NCBI RefSeq assembly: GCF_024584435.1 | Contig: NZ_CP102197.1 | Location: 868,001 to 932,000 of the forward strand | DNA from: Schaalia odontolytica | GTDB taxonomy: Bacteria > Actinomycetota > Actinomycetes > Actinomycetales > Actinomycetaceae | DNA: 64,000 nt | Direction of reading: 5' to 3' | In this document: piece by piece, positions 44,846-54,820 of the stretch | Numbering within the stretch: the first letter of the stretch is position 1 | How the letters are laid out: the number at the start of each line of letters is the position of its first letter | Made by a program: the position numbers and the translations under genes | Notes under the pieces: generated by a model | What the model was told of the DNA's origin: nothing | Database searches by the model: none | Seen by the model: only the letters and a program-made list of their open reading frames with translations

Positions 44846-45562
44846 ATGCCGCAAGAGCTACCTGCCTCCAACGACCGGGAACACATCGCGACCCAGAGCG
44901 CTTACTTTCTCACCCGAGCACCCGGCACCGGGGATATGTTGCCCAACTCAGAGGAAGGCCTGGGGGAACGCTACCGGTGCGGTGGCGATGTGACCATGTC
45001 CAGCGCGTGGCAGATGTCCCGTGGCACAGATCCCGAGATTCGCTCAACCAACGCATGGCTAGAGTCGCGCTATGCGGTACCCGGGTGGGGATACCCGGCG
45101 TGGCGAGAGGATCGAGACCACGCAGAGATCCCCAACAGCGACCGGTACTTCCTTGACAAGTCCGAGTTCATCAGGGCCTTCGATATCGACGGGCTAGACC
45201 ACATCGGCCATGTCGGTTTACGCACCCTGACCCCGATCATTAACGGAACAGTTTTCCCGTCGGAGTTTCGCTCGGGACCGCCCGCCAACTTCAACGAGCT
45301 ATACCGCCAGTTCCGCTTGACTCATGCGCCTCTCCCCGAGGACGTCGTTATCGAGATAAGCCTGCGCGATGAGGACATGGGATCCTTCGGGCAGACGCCG
45401 CAAGTGCGCGTCCTCGAGAGGGCGATGGCGGATAACTGGGTACCCATGACCATCGACGAACTGATTACGCAACGCATTATCGAAGGGGTCTCAGAGCATG
45501 TTGGAGAAGTTAGAGACGTTGATTGGGAATCTCTGTACGGGTACTTTCTTGGCCCAAGCTGA
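44846..45562 (+). CDS. Hypothetical protein, possible orphan toxin domain (TNT-like)
   Basis: This 238 aa soluble protein has no signal peptide or trafficking domain. The C-terminal ~110 residues show weak similarity to the order of blocks in the tuberculosis necrotizing toxin (NAD-glycohydrolase) family: DRYFLDKSEF, FPSEFRSGPP, ELYRQFRLTHAPLPEDVV, FGQTPQVRVL and a final MTIDELITQRIIEGV. GTGAGGT lies a few bases before the ATG. The next gene overlaps it by 65 nt and could encode its immunity protein. The TNT link is a guess from pattern; without it this is simply hypothetical. Confidence 0.5.
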   Translation: MPQELPASNDREHIATQSAYFLTRAPGTGDMLPNSEEGLGERYRCGGDVTMSSAWQMSRGTDPEIRSTNAWLESRYAVPGWGYPAWREDRDHAEIPNSDRYFLDKSEFIRAFDIDGLDHIGHVGLRTLTPIINGTVFPSEFRSGPPANFNELYRQFRLTHAPLPEDVVIEISLRDEDMGSFGQTPQVRVLERAMADNWVPMTIDELITQRIIEGVSEHVGEVRDVDWESLYGYFLGPS

Positions 45563-46094
45563 CTTTCAGGACGGCCACGGATACTCATTTTCGAGCTACA
45601 ACACCGACTTTTTCGCAGTGTGGGAAACGTCGGGCAGCTACCGCTTCAGTTGGTCCGAACGCCACCCCAGCGCACGCTTTACGATGGAGACGCGTAGCGA
45701 CGTCATGGCCTCGTACATGCTGATCACCGAACTCGGTGCCCGACGACGGGCCAGTCTGTGGTTTCCGCCCATCGTCATCCCCGGCGAAGCGCCATCGGAT
45801 CAACGCTGGAAGGTCTCAAAAACCCGCTGGCCGCGAGTCACGCGTTACACGAGCACCACCGATCCCACGATGAGTGTCGAAGCGACAAACAGCCTCGAAC
45901 TGCGCAGGCTTCTCTTTTCCACACAATTCCCCGACGAGGACTACCTGGAATCCTACATGTACCCGGATGCCTATCCCCTCTTGCACCCGTATCTTTCCTC
46001 GATCACACCCTATCTGCAGCATCTGCATGACGCCGGCGTCGTCCTGCCGGAACAACCCGGCTACTACGGCTTCTCAGACACGCTGACGCTCTAG
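45498..46094 (+). CDS. Hypothetical protein, possible immunity protein
   Basis: This soluble protein of 198 aa overlaps the end of the upstream gene by 65 nt in another frame. It is rich in aromatic residues and has short blocks SGSYRFSWSERHPSA and TDPTMSVEATNSLELRRLLF that recall the immunity proteins paired with TNT-type toxins (Imm61-like). No enzymatic motif is seen. The ATG at 45498 is the only good start before the conserved-looking part. The strong terminator at 46165 closes the transcript. The assignment rests on gene pairing and weak resemblance. Confidence 0.5.
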   Translation: MLEKLETLIGNLCTGTFLAQADFQDGHGYSFSSYNTDFFAVWETSGSYRFSWSERHPSARFTMETRSDVMASYMLITELGARRRASLWFPPIVIPGEAPSDQRWKVSKTRWPRVTRYTSTTDPTMSVEATNSLELRRLLFSTQFPDEDYLESYMYPDAYPLLHPYLSSITPYLQHLHDAGVVLPEQPGYYGFSDTLTL

Positions 46095-46164
46095 CGTCTC
46101 CTCACACGCGGGCAAACGACCAGCCACCGCCATAAGAGGGACCTCTCGCGGGTCAGACGCGTCA

Positions 46165-46204
46165 GTGGGCGGGCTCGGGAGTAGTTTCCCTCGAGCCCGC
46201 CCAC
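46165..46204. terminator. Bidirectional terminator between immunity-like gene and ileS
   Basis: Exact 13-bp arms GTGGGCGGGCTCG (46165-46177) and CGAGCCCGCCCAC (46192-46204) enclose a 14-nt loop with a TTT. It lies between two convergent genes. Confidence 0.75.
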
Positions 46205-46212
46205 CGGTTCAC

Positions 46213-49200
46213 TCAGCGTTTGGCCACGCTCACGACGAGCTGGTCGCCGGCCCCGACCGCAACGGATAGCGCGAGGGTCTCCGCGGCGATCATGTCACGC
46301 CAGGCCTGAACGTCGGCCACGTGATCGGCGGGAACCGTCAGCGTCAGGTCGATGCGGTCCGCGATGTGCAGGCCAGCGCTCTTGCGCTCGTCCTGGACGG
46401 CGCGCACGACGTCGCGGGCGTAGCCCTCGGCCTCGAGCTCGGGGATCAGCTCCGTATCGAGCACGACGAAGGTGCCCGAGGGAAGCACATCCGCGACCTG
46501 GCCCTCGGCGGCGTCCACCGAGGTGGACACGGAGAACATGTCGCCCGTCAGCTCCAGCGGAGCGCCATCAAGCTGCACGCCCGGGAAGCGGCATGCGCCG
46601 TCCTCGGTGATCTCCCACTCGCCCGACTTCTGGGCCTTGAACAGCTGGCTCGTCAGCTTACGGAACGAGGGAGCGAAGGCGCGCGGGTTCAGGCTCAGCT
46701 CCGTGCGCACCCCGAGCCCCGAGTTCTCCGGGGAGCTAAACACCACGGACTTCACGTTCACCTCGGAGGCAATCAGGTCCGCGAAGGACTCCAGAGCCGC
46801 GTCGTTCTCGGAGACGACCTGCAGGGAGGCCAGCGGCTGGCGCACGCGCAGCTGGTGCGTCTTGCGCAGCGCGTGGGCGGCCGACACGATCGACCGAACC
46901 TCGTCCATCGCGGCGACGAGTTCTGGGGCATCCACGGCCTCGTCCAGGACCGGGAAGTCCGTCAGGTGCACGGACTCCCCTCCCGTCAGGCCCCGCCAGA
47001 TCTCCTCGCTCAGCAGCGGCAGCAGAGGCGCCGCCAGCTCCATGAGGGTCACGAGAGCCGTGTACAGCGTATCGAACGCGGCGCCGTCCTCGTCCCAGAA
47101 GCGCTGGCGCTGGGTGCGCACGTACCAGTTCGTCAGCACATCCAGGTAGTCGCGGATCAACTCGCACGCGCCGGCCACGTCGTAGCCGTCCAGCGCGCCG
47201 CGCACATCCTCGGCAAGGGTACGGGTGTGGGCCAGCAGGTAGCGGTCCATCTGCGCCAGCGCGGCCACGGCCTCGGGCGAGGACAGGTCGATGCGCTGAG
47301 CCTCGTACCCCTCGCCCCCGTTGCACGCGCCCGCGTACAGCGTGAAGAAGTAGTAGGTGTTCCAGATCGGCAGGAGCACCTGGCGGACGGTGTCGCGGAT
47401 CGACTCCTCCTTCACCATCAGGTTGCCGCCGCGCACGACGGGGCTCGACATGAGGAACCAGCGCATCGCGTCGGAGCCGTACTTGTTGAACACCTCGGAC
47501 ACATCCGGGTAGTTGCGCAGCGACTTGCTCATCTTCAGGCCGTCGTCGCCCAGGACAATGCCGTGGGAGACGCACGAGCGGAACGCGGGACGATCGAAGA
47601 GCGCAGTCGCCAGGACGTGCAGCGTGTAGAACCATCCGCGCGTCTGGCCGATGTACTCGACGATGAAGTCGCCCGGGTAGTGGTTCTCGAACCACTCCTG
47701 GTTTTCGAAGGGGTAGTGCACCTGCGCGAAGGGCATCGAGCCGGACTCGAACCAACAGTCGAACACGTCGGTGATGCGGCGCATCGTCGACTTACCCGTC
47801 GGGTCGTCCGGGTTCGGGCGTGTCAGGGAGTCGATGAAGGGACGGTGGAAGTCGGTGACCGTCACGCCGAAGTCGGCCTCCAACTCGGCAATCGAGCCAT
47901 ACACATCGGTGCGCGGGTAGGCGGGGTCGTCCGAAACCCACACGGGGATCGGTGCGCCCCAGAAGCGGTTACGCGAGATCGACCAGTCTCGGGCACCCTC
48001 CAGCCACTTGCCGAAAATGCCGTCCTTGGTGTGCGCGGGGGTCCAGGTGATCTCCTGGTTGAGCTCGACCATGCGGTCGCGGATCTGCGTGACCCGCACA
48101 AACCACGAGGACACTGCCTTGTACATAAGGGGCTTGCGACACCGCCAGCAGTGCGGGTAGGAGTGCACGTAGGACTTCTCCCGCACCAGGACGGCGCGGA
48201 TCGCTGGGTCGCGGCGCGCGATCGGTCCGGCCTGCTCGCGCAGGTCGGCCACCACGTAGCGGTTCGCGTCGAAGATCTGCATGCCCTCGTAATCGGGAAC
48301 CTCGGAGGTGAAGACGCCGCCCTCGTCGACGGGCAGGACCACGCCGATGCCGTACTCCATGCACGTCCACATGTCGTCCTCACCGAAGGCGGGCGCCTGG
48401 TGGACCAGGCCGGTGCCGTCCGTGGTCGTCACGTAGTCGGCGGCGATGATCGACCAGCCGTTGGGGCCGGGGGCGCCCCCCTCGGCGCGGCGCTCGGGGG
48501 TGTCGAAGTAGTCGTAGATCGGGTGGTAGTGGATGCCCACCAGCTCCGAACCCTTGTAGGTGGCCACGACAGCGGGTTCCTCGCCCAGCTCCTTGGCGTA
48601 GGAGGAGATCAGGTCGGTGGCGATGAGGACGCGCTCGCCCGCGAGGACACCCTCGTGGTCGGCAGCCACCTCGACGAGGGAGTACTCGATCTGTGGGCCC
48701 ACGGCGACGGCCGAGTTCGAGGGCAGGGTCCAGGGCGTGGTCGTCCAGATGAGGGCCAGCTCGGGGCGCGCCGAGTCCTCGCGCAGCTTGGTTTGAAGAC
48801 GCAGGCCGACGGTCACCGTGTTGTCGGTGCGATCCTGGTAGACCTCGTCGTCCATCTTGAGTTCGTGGTTGCTCAGCGGCGTGCGGTCGTTCCAGCAGTA
48901 GGGCAGGACGCGGTGGCCCTGGTAGGCCAGTCCCTTGTCGTAGAGCTGCTTGAATGCCCAGATCACGGACTCCGTGTAGGACATGTCGAGGGTCTTGTAG
49001 TCGTGCTCGAAGTCCACCCAGCGGGCCTGACGGGTGACGTAGTCTTCCCATTCCTTCGTGTAGCGCAGGACGGAGGAGCGGCAGGCCGCGTTGAAGGCCT
49101 CGATGCCGATGCCGCCCTCGCGGGTGATCTCGGTGACGTCCTCGATGCCGAGCTGGCGTTGGGCCTCGAGTTCGGCGGGCAGGCCGTGCGTGTCCCAGCC

Positions 49201-49491
49201 GAAGCGGCGCTCGACGCGGTGGCCCTTCATGGTCTGGTAGCGGCCCACCACGTCCTTGATGTAGCCGGTCAGGAGGTGACCGTAGTGGGGCAGGCCGTTG
49301 GCGAAAGGCGGACCATCGTAGAACACGAATTCGTTGCTGCCGTTCACTCCGGCCTCACGCATCTGAATGGACTTGCGGAAGGTGTCGTTGCTGGCCCAGA
49401 AGGCCAGCGTGCCGACCTCCATTGCGGGGAAGGAGGGGCTGGGGTCCACCTCTTCGTCCCGGTGGCGGGGGTAGAAGCCGTGCTTCGTCAT
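46213..49491 (-). CDS. ileS: Isoleucyl-tRNA synthetase
   Basis: This class I synthetase charges tRNA-Ile. The 1092 aa length is that of the longer, eukaryote-like (IleRS2) group. The HIGH element is HYGH in [14 protein letters not shown] (about 60-70), and KMSKS is intact in [10 protein letters not shown] (about 650). The CP1 editing domain (about 200-390) has TTPWTLPSN and a conserved DGTGLVH region. The anticodon-binding helical domain follows KMSKS. The C-terminal region lacks a zinc finger. The preceding T-box responds to uncharged tRNA-Ile. Confidence 0.95.
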   Translation of the reverse strand: MTKHGFYPRHRDEEVDPSPSFPAMEVGTLAFWASNDTFRKSIQMREAGVNGSNEFVFYDGPPFANGLPHYGHLLTGYIKDVVGRYQTMKGHRVERRFGWDTHGLPAELEAQRQLGIEDVTEITREGGIGIEAFNAACRSSVLRYTKEWEDYVTRQARWVDFEHDYKTLDMSYTESVIWAFKQLYDKGLAYQGHRVLPYCWNDRTPLSNHELKMDDEVYQDRTDNTVTVGLRLQTKLREDSARPELALIWTTTPWTLPSNSAVAVGPQIEYSLVEVAADHEGVLAGERVLIATDLISSYAKELGEEPAVVATYKGSELVGIHYHPIYDYFDTPERRAEGGAPGPNGWSIIAADYVTTTDGTGLVHQAPAFGEDDMWTCMEYGIGVVLPVDEGGVFTSEVPDYEGMQIFDANRYVVADLREQAGPIARRDPAIRAVLVREKSYVHSYPHCWRCRKPLMYKAVSSWFVRVTQIRDRMVELNQEITWTPAHTKDGIFGKWLEGARDWSISRNRFWGAPIPVWVSDDPAYPRTDVYGSIAELEADFGVTVTDFHRPFIDSLTRPNPDDPTGKSTMRRITDVFDCWFESGSMPFAQVHYPFENQEWFENHYPGDFIVEYIGQTRGWFYTLHVLATALFDRPAFRSCVSHGIVLGDDGLKMSKSLRNYPDVSEVFNKYGSDAMRWFLMSSPVVRGGNLMVKEESIRDTVRQVLLPIWNTYYFFTLYAGACNGGEGYEAQRIDLSSPEAVAALAQMDRYLLAHTRTLAEDVRGALDGYDVAGACELIRDYLDVLTNWYVRTQRQRFWDEDGAAFDTLYTALVTLMELAAPLLPLLSEEIWRGLTGGESVHLTDFPVLDEAVDAPELVAAMDEVRSIVSAAHALRKTHQLRVRQPLASLQVVSENDAALESFADLIASEVNVKSVVFSSPENSGLGVRTELSLNPRAFAPSFRKLTSQLFKAQKSGEWEITEDGACRFPGVQLDGAPLELTGDMFSVSTSVDAAEGQVADVLPSGTFVVLDTELIPELEAEGYARDVVRAVQDERKSAGLHIADRIDLTLTVPADHVADVQAWRDMIAAETLALSVAVGAGDQLVVSVAKR

Positions 49492-49495
49492 GAGT

Positions 49496-49720
49496 GTCCT
49501 CGTCTCGCGCCTATACAGGGACGAGGACCGGCGTCGCCGGCACCCGCGGTACCACCCCGCTTGCCGCTCCCGAAGGCGCGGCCGCTTCGTTGGGGCTGTG
49601 TCGGGCCCGCCCGTCCGGTTCTACTGAAGGGGGGCGAGGCCGTGGTCGGCCGCCGCTCTCCTCGTTCTTCCGGATGCTCCCCGGTGATACCCCTGACGCG
49701 GGCCGGATCGTGGCGATAGC
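49496..49720 (-). promoter_or_regulatory. Translational T-box riboswitch of ileS
   Basis: On the minus strand the T-box GGTGGTACCGCGG is at 49556-49544. The stem I region around 49720-49620 carries the specifier AUC at 49688-49686 (Ile) in GUAUCACCGG, and GAAGAACGAGG lies downstream. Before the ATG a 9-bp hairpin pairs GTCCTCGTC (49528-49520) with GACGAGGAC (49504-49496). That second arm includes the GAGGA Shine-Dalgarno, so this hairpin is the sequestor; no U-run follows, so control is of translation rather than transcription, as in mycobacterial ileS. Confidence 0.88.
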
Positions 49721-49833
49721 CCAGTGTAGCGAAGGGAGGGAGGGCGCGCCCGCCGCGGGAGGGTTCTTGTGCCCACACTCTCTTCTCGGCGTGTGAGGGG
49801 AGCTGGCGTGGCACTCTGGCCTACAGTGGCTGG

Positions 49834-50844
49834 GTGACTCGAACAGACTCCGCGCGGCCGGTGCGCCCCTGGGGCGCCCTGGTGGGCACGTGCGCGCTCG
49901 TCGCCCTGGTTGCCGTGTGGGCGTTTCAGGAGGCGTTCTCCGACGTCGGCGTGCCGCTGGGGCGGGCTTCGACCATCGCAGTTGGAATGACTCTTCAGGC
50001 CGTCCCCTTCCTTCTCCTGGGTGTCCTGGTTGCCGAGCTCATCGAGGTGTACGCCTCCCCCGCCCTGATCGCGCGGGTGTTCCCCACGCGTTCCGTGGCA
50101 GCTATCGGCACCGCCCTCCTGTTCGCCTTCGCCCTTCCCGTGTGCGATTGCTCGGCGGTTCCGATCTTCCGCTCGCTCCTGCGCAAGGGCGTTCCGCTCT
50201 CCGCTGCGACCACGCTCATGCTCGCCTCTCCCGCCATCAACCCCCTGGTGGTCGCCTCCACCTGGTACGCATTTGGCTCGTGGGCGCTGGTCGGCGCACG
50301 CATCGCCCTCAGCGTCCTCGTCGCTCTCATCGTCGGCGCCTCGATGCTGGTTGCTCCCCCGCGCGCCCTGCGTGACCCCGACGGTCAGGGTCACGGCGAG
50401 CAGTGCGGCTGCTCACAGGAGTGCGCTCTGCCCGACCGGTCCGCATCCGGCGTGCTGGCGGCCACGGGCCGCTCCTTTGGCCGGATCCTTCCCTACCTCA
50501 TGGGCGGGGTGGCTGCCTCGACGCTGGCCCAGGTGGCGTGGCCGGTGTCCTCGCTGCTGTCGGGTCTGCCGGCTCCGGCCGCGCTGGCCGTCATGATGGC
50601 GGCTGGTTTCGCTCTCTCCCTGTGCTCCTCCTCCGACGCGGTAATCGCGCGTTCGTTGGCCTCGCTCGCTCCCTCGGGAGCGTTGATGGGTTTCATGGTG
50701 TTCGGTCCGATGATGGACGTGAAGAACGTTGCGCTGTTGTCCTCGCAGTTCCGCTCGTCGTTCGTCGCTCGTTTGTTGGTGACGGTGACGGCTGTCGCCG
50801 CGTGCGTGGTGGGCGTCTCGTGGTGGGCGGGGGTGCTGCCGTGA
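49834..50844 (+). CDS. DUF318/ArsP-like permease
   Basis: This 336 aa permease has about eight transmembrane helices. The duplicated halves each have the family's short motif: PVCDCSAVPI near residue 107 and LCSSSDAVIAR near 268. The cytosolic loop contains a cysteine cluster QCGCSQEC (about 190) that may bind a metal. It is co-transcribed with the TIGR03943 gene (GTGA overlap), the standard pairing in Gram-positives. The GTG at 49834 has TACAGT 6 nt upstream and no Shine-Dalgarno. The transported substrate is not known; As(III) efflux is only a family association. Confidence 0.82.
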   Translation: MTRTDSARPVRPWGALVGTCALVALVAVWAFQEAFSDVGVPLGRASTIAVGMTLQAVPFLLLGVLVAELIEVYASPALIARVFPTRSVAAIGTALLFAFALPVCDCSAVPIFRSLLRKGVPLSAATTLMLASPAINPLVVASTWYAFGSWALVGARIALSVLVALIVGASMLVAPPRALRDPDGQGHGEQCGCSQECALPDRSASGVLAATGRSFGRILPYLMGGVAASTLAQVAWPVSSLLSGLPAPAALAVMMAAGFALSLCSSSDAVIARSLASLAPSGALMGFMVFGPMMDVKNVALLSSQFRSSFVARLLVTVTAVAACVVGVSWWAGVLP

Positions 50845-51671
50845 GGCTGTTGGCTCGCATCGCTCCCGCCGCCGAGGCGCTTGCGCTGGCATGCTTGGGG
50901 GCCGTCCTCGCGTGGTTGTCCCTCTCTGGTAGGTACGCGTTCTTCGTTCCCCCGTCGGCGCGCCTGGGGATTCTCGCCTCGGGGGTGGGGTTGCTCGCGT
51001 GCGCGCTTGCCTCGTCCTCGCGGGTGGGATCGGGCGGCGAGCCAAGCGGGACCTCCTCGCACCGTGCCCTGACGCGTGCGCTCGTGACCCTGCTGGCGAG
51101 CGTGCTTCTCGTTCTTCCCTTCCGGGTGTCCCCCTCCGAGCTGGCGTCCTCAGCTCTCACGTCTCGCGGCGCCAGCGAGGAGCAGGGAGCCGGGGATGGC
51201 GAGGACCCCTCGGGAGGCATGCCGTCACGTTCCGACGAGGCCCCCGCTTCCGGCGCCGACCAGAGCACGGGAGCGGACGCCTCGAGCGATGAGACGCTGA
51301 CGCTGACGACGGAGAACTTTTCCGCGCAGGTTGAGGAGCTGTCCTCTCGCGGCCGCGCACACGATGGCCAGAGGATCGATCTTGTCGGCTTCGTCATGAG
51401 CGAGGAGTCGGCCCGCGGCCAGGCGTCGATCCCGCGCATCACGACTCAGGAGAGCTTCGCGGTGGCACGCATGGCGATCTGGTGTTGCGCGGCCGACGCC
51501 TACGCGGTTGGTTTTGCTGTGCGCTGGGAGGGAGCCGCTCCCGCAGCGGACAGCTGGGTACACGTGACGGGAACGCTGCGGGTGCGAGGCTCCAAGGCCC
51601 TCGTCATCGAGGCGGATTCGGTAGAGGAGACGAACGCGCCGAATCCCGAGTTCGTCGTTCAGGCGAGATGA
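50841..51671 (+). CDS. TIGR03943 family membrane protein
   Basis: This 276 aa protein has three hydrophobic segments (about 5-26, 36-58, 72-96), a Ser/Glu/Gly-rich linker, and a soluble domain with RIDLVGFVM, IWCCAADAYAVGF and WVHVTGTLRV, as in TIGR03943/DUF1980. The WCCAADA motif has paired cysteines that might bind metal together with the permease loop. The GTG at 50841 overlaps the permease stop. The role is probably as an accessory to the permease. No metal regulator sits beside it. Confidence 0.82.
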   Translation: MRLLARIAPAAEALALACLGAVLAWLSLSGRYAFFVPPSARLGILASGVGLLACALASSSRVGSGGEPSGTSSHRALTRALVTLLASVLLVLPFRVSPSELASSALTSRGASEEQGAGDGEDPSGGMPSRSDEAPASGADQSTGADASSDETLTLTTENFSAQVEELSSRGRAHDGQRIDLVGFVMSEESARGQASIPRITTQESFAVARMAIWCCAADAYAVGFAVRWEGAAPAADSWVHVTGTLRVRGSKALVIEADSVEETNAPNPEFVVQAR

Positions 51672-51683
51672 CACCCAAGAAAA

Positions 51684-51699
51684 TGTGACCCAGATCATT
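51684..51699. promoter_or_regulatory. Possible CRP/GlxR-type site before the sulfatase operon
   Basis: TGTGA-N6-TCATT matches one half fully and the other in three of five positions of the TGTGA-N6-TCACA consensus. It lies about 105 nt before the MFS gene start. Confidence 0.3.
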
Positions 51700-51804
51700 G
51701 TTATGGATTATGACCGTGGCTTTGGACACAAAATCGTGAGCGTACGGTGAATGGAGCGCACACGGCAGGCGCGGGCGCACCACCTCCCCTTCAAGGACGA
51801 AGAC

Positions 51805-53250
51805 ATGTCATCGACACTCTCACCATCGCCTCGCGACAGGCAAGCGAGACGCTACGCAACGGGTCTCGCACTCATCGCAACACTCGGCCCCTTCTTCTAT
51901 GGCTTCGAGGGCATGGTCCTCAACGCCGCCATCAAAGCGGTGGGCTCCACCTTCGAGCTCGGGCCCATCCTGCAGGGCGTCGCCGGTGCGGCCGGCGTGA
52001 TCGGCGGCCTCATCGGGGCCCTTGGAGCGGGACGAATCTCCGACAGGATCGGACGCAAGACCACGCTCATGTGGGTCGGTCCCTTTCTCCTCGTTGAGGC
52101 GCTCCTCGGCCCCCTCTCTCCCCTCCTCGGTTCCCTCGGATACCCCTTCTTGCTCCTGACGCGCATCATCGGTGGCATCGGCTTCGGCGCGGCAACGACG
52201 GTCGCTCCCGGCTACGTCGCCGAGATCGCTCCCGCCGAGATCCGAGGCCGCCTCATCGGATTCCGCCAGCTCGCGATCATCCTCGGCCTGTTCCTTGCGG
52301 GCCTCATCAACACGGGAGTCGTTGCTCTCACGGGCGGCGCGGCCAAGCCCGCGTTCGGCGGCCTCATGACCTGGCAGGTGCTCTTCGCGTGCCTCATCAT
52401 CCCCGCCCTGCTCTTCGTCATCTTCACGGCAAGGATCCCAGAGTCTCCCCGCTACCTGGTTTCCGCGGGGCGACGCCAGGAGGCCGAAGCCGTGCTGGCC
52501 AAGCTGTGCGGAGAGGAGGATCCGGCGGTGCGCGTCGAGGCCATCGCGCAGTCCCTGGCCGTCACGGGTGGAGCGAAGCTCTCTATCGGGCAGATCCTCT
52601 CCTCGCAGTGGCGGGGCCTCGTGTTCATCGGCATGGCAATCGCCGCGTTCCAGCAGCTCACCGGCATCAACGGGGTATTCTTCTACTCGAATTCCCTCTT
52701 CGCCGCCGTTGGCTTCACCGAGTCGATGGCGCTGGCCCAGACGTTGCTCATCACCGCCTTTAAGATCGTCGGCGTCCTTTCCGGCATCATGCTAGTGGAC
52801 CGCGTGGGCCGCAAGCGCATGCTCATCTACGGCGGGACCCTCATTTTCGTCTCGCTCGGCGTCGTGGCCACGGTCTTTACGATCGCGCCCACGGTCGACG
52901 GAAAGCCCGATGTCGCCGACTCCCCCGTCCTGGCGTTCCTTGCGGTCGCCGCGCTGTGCACGTTCCTCCTGGGCTTCACCTCCTCCTGGGGCCCCATTTT
53001 CTCCATCGTCATGGGCGAGATGTTCCCCACCTCGATCCGCGGCGGCGCGATGTCGCTGGCCTCGGGCGCTGACTTCCTCGTCAACTTTCTCGTCGTCTTG
53101 CTGTTCCCTTTCCTCATCGCGTGGTCGCCGGCTGGAACCTACTGGATCTACTGCGCCTTCGGCATCCTCGCGGTCGCTTTCACGGCGAAGTTCCTGACCG
53201 AGACCAGCGGCACCGAGCTCGAGGACATGGACAAGGTTGTCTCCCGGTAG
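51805..53250 (+). CDS. MFS sugar transporter of the sulfatase operon
   Basis: This 481 aa sugar porter has 12 transmembrane segments: GFEGMVLNAAI at TM1, ISDRIGRKTTL (loop 2-3), PESPRYLV, QLTGINGVFFYSNS in TM7, DRVGRKRML (loop 8-9) and ETSGTELEDMDKV at the end. AAGGACG precedes the ATG at 51805. It is the first gene of the set that continues with the sulfatase 44 nt downstream. By analogy with the atsT gene of Bifidobacterium breve it would import a sulfated monosaccharide such as GlcNAc-6-sulfate. Confidence 0.88.
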   Translation: MSSTLSPSPRDRQARRYATGLALIATLGPFFYGFEGMVLNAAIKAVGSTFELGPILQGVAGAAGVIGGLIGALGAGRISDRIGRKTTLMWVGPFLLVEALLGPLSPLLGSLGYPFLLLTRIIGGIGFGAATTVAPGYVAEIAPAEIRGRLIGFRQLAIILGLFLAGLINTGVVALTGGAAKPAFGGLMTWQVLFACLIIPALLFVIFTARIPESPRYLVSAGRRQEAEAVLAKLCGEEDPAVRVEAIAQSLAVTGGAKLSIGQILSSQWRGLVFIGMAIAAFQQLTGINGVFFYSNSLFAAVGFTESMALAQTLLITAFKIVGVLSGIMLVDRVGRKRMLIYGGTLIFVSLGVVATVFTIAPTVDGKPDVADSPVLAFLAVAALCTFLLGFTSSWGPIFSIVMGEMFPTSIRGGAMSLASGADFLVNFLVVLLFPFLIAWSPAGTYWIYCAFGILAVAFTAKFLTETSGTELEDMDKVVSR

Positions 53251-53294
53251 GCCCCACTGATCCCCCTGATTTCACCGATAGAAAAGGCATTCCA

Positions 53295-54815
53295 ATGACC
53301 GATAAGACACGGGACATTCCCGACAACGTCCGAAACGTCCTGGTCATCATGACCGATCAGCACCGCACCGACACGATCGGCTGCCTGGGAAATCCGCACG
53401 CGCGCACTCCCGTCATCGACGCGATGGGCGAGTCGGGCTTTGCTTTCACCCGCTGCTTCACCCCAACCGCCATCTGCACCCCCGCGCGCGCCTCGCTGCT
53501 CACGGGCAAGCGCCCCGGCAAGCACCAGGTGCTCGCCAACCCGGAGTGGAACATCGCCTACCAGGTGTCGATTCCCGAGGGCACGTGGACCTACACCCAG
53601 GAGCTGCGCGACGCCGGATACAACGTCGGCATCGTTGGCAAGTATCACTGCGGATACAACCTGCCCGATAAGTTCGGCGCCGACGACGACACCTACTGGG
53701 GCGCCGAAAACCCCGTGGCCAACGACAAGTACGTGGCGTGGCTGGAAGCCAACGGCCTCCCTCCCGTGCGCGCCCACGACCTGTGGCGCGGCACGCTTCC
53801 CGGAGGACGGCCCGGGCACATCATCGCGGCGCGCCTTGAGCAACCCGAGGAGGCCACCTTCGAGCGCTTCCTGGCCGACCGCGCGATCGACAAGCTACGC
53901 GAGTACGCGGCTGATTGGAAGGACTCGGGTCAGCCCTTCTGCCTGGACGTCCATTTCTTCGGCCCGCATCTGCCCTACTTCCTGCCCGACGAGTGGTTCG
54001 ACCTCATCGATCCAGGCGACGTGGAGCTGCCGGAGAACTTCGGGGATTCCCTTATCGGCAAGCCCCCGATCCAGAGCAACTACGCGACGTACTGGTCGAC
54101 GTCTTCCTTCTCGAACGAGCAGTGGAAGAAGCTCATCGCGGTCTACTGGGGCTACACCGCCATGATCGACTACGAGATCGGGCGCATCATGGACGCGGCG
54201 CGCGAGCTCGGCGTCCTGGACGACACCGCCGTCTTCTTCTGCGCCGATCACGGGGAGTTCACCGGCTCGCACCGCCTCAACGACAAGGGACCGATGATGT
54301 ACGACGACATCTACAACGTCCCCTTCATCGCTCACATCCCGGGGGTTTCACGGGTCGGGCGCTCGGATGCGTTCGTGTCCCTCATCGATCTGCCTGCCAC
54401 GGTCCTGGACATCGCCGGCCTGGACACCTCCCTCGTCGAGGACGGTCGCTCGATCGTGGATCTGACGCGCGGAGAGGAGGTGGAAGGCTGGCGCGAGGAC
54501 ATCGTGTGCGAGTTCCACGGTCACCATTTCCCTCTCCAGCAGCGCATGCTGCGCACGAGAGACTTCAAGCTTGTGATCAACCCGGAGTCGATCAACGAGC
54601 TCTACGACCTGCGTCTGGATCCGTCCGAGATGAACAACGTGTACACCGTGCCGGTCTACGACGAGATTCGCCGGGACCTGGCAACGAACCTGTACCTGCA
54701 ACTGCGCCAGCGCGGGGACCACTCCTTCGCGAAGTGGATGGCGGCGATGACGGACTTCGACATCCCACTGGTCAATACCGCGCGCTCCGACCTCGACGAG
54801 GTCACGAGCGAGTGA
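53295..54815 (+). CDS. atsA: Cys-type sulfatase (arylsulfatase/glycan sulfatase family)
   Basis: This 506 aa sulfatase hydrolyses sulfate esters. The sequence CTPAR at 61-65 is the C-x-P-x-R signature whose Cys61 must be oxidised to formylglycine, followed by ASLLTGKRP. Metal ligands appear in MTDQHRTD (about 20-26) and FFCADHGEFTGSH (about 316-326). There is no signal peptide, so it is cytosolic and acts on an imported substrate. The maturase is encoded downstream. AAAGG precedes the ATG at 53295. The choice of GlcNAc-6-sulfate as substrate is inference from cluster analogy. Confidence 0.92.
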   Translation: MTDKTRDIPDNVRNVLVIMTDQHRTDTIGCLGNPHARTPVIDAMGESGFAFTRCFTPTAICTPARASLLTGKRPGKHQVLANPEWNIAYQVSIPEGTWTYTQELRDAGYNVGIVGKYHCGYNLPDKFGADDDTYWGAENPVANDKYVAWLEANGLPPVRAHDLWRGTLPGGRPGHIIAARLEQPEEATFERFLADRAIDKLREYAADWKDSGQPFCLDVHFFGPHLPYFLPDEWFDLIDPGDVELPENFGDSLIGKPPIQSNYATYWSTSSFSNEQWKKLIAVYWGYTAMIDYEIGRIMDAARELGVLDDTAVFFCADHGEFTGSHRLNDKGPMMYDDIYNVPFIAHIPGVSRVGRSDAFVSLIDLPATVLDIAGLDTSLVEDGRSIVDLTRGEEVEGWREDIVCEFHGHHFPLQQRMLRTRDFKLVINPESINELYDLRLDPSEMNNVYTVPVYDEIRRDLATNLYLQLRQRGDHSFAKWMAAMTDFDIPLVNTARSDLDEVTSE

Positions 54816-54820
54816 CGCGG

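Noticed and set aside
45498..45562. Frameshift joining the two genes at 44846 and 45498 into one protein
   Set aside because: Both frames look protein-like across the overlap, and there is no slippery sequence; two overlapping genes is the simpler reading.
46321..49719. An 1132-codon plus-strand open frame antisense to ileS
   Set aside because: It is a mirror of the GC-rich ileS codons with His/Arg/Gly-rich content and no family motif; ileS is complete with HIGH and KMSKS.
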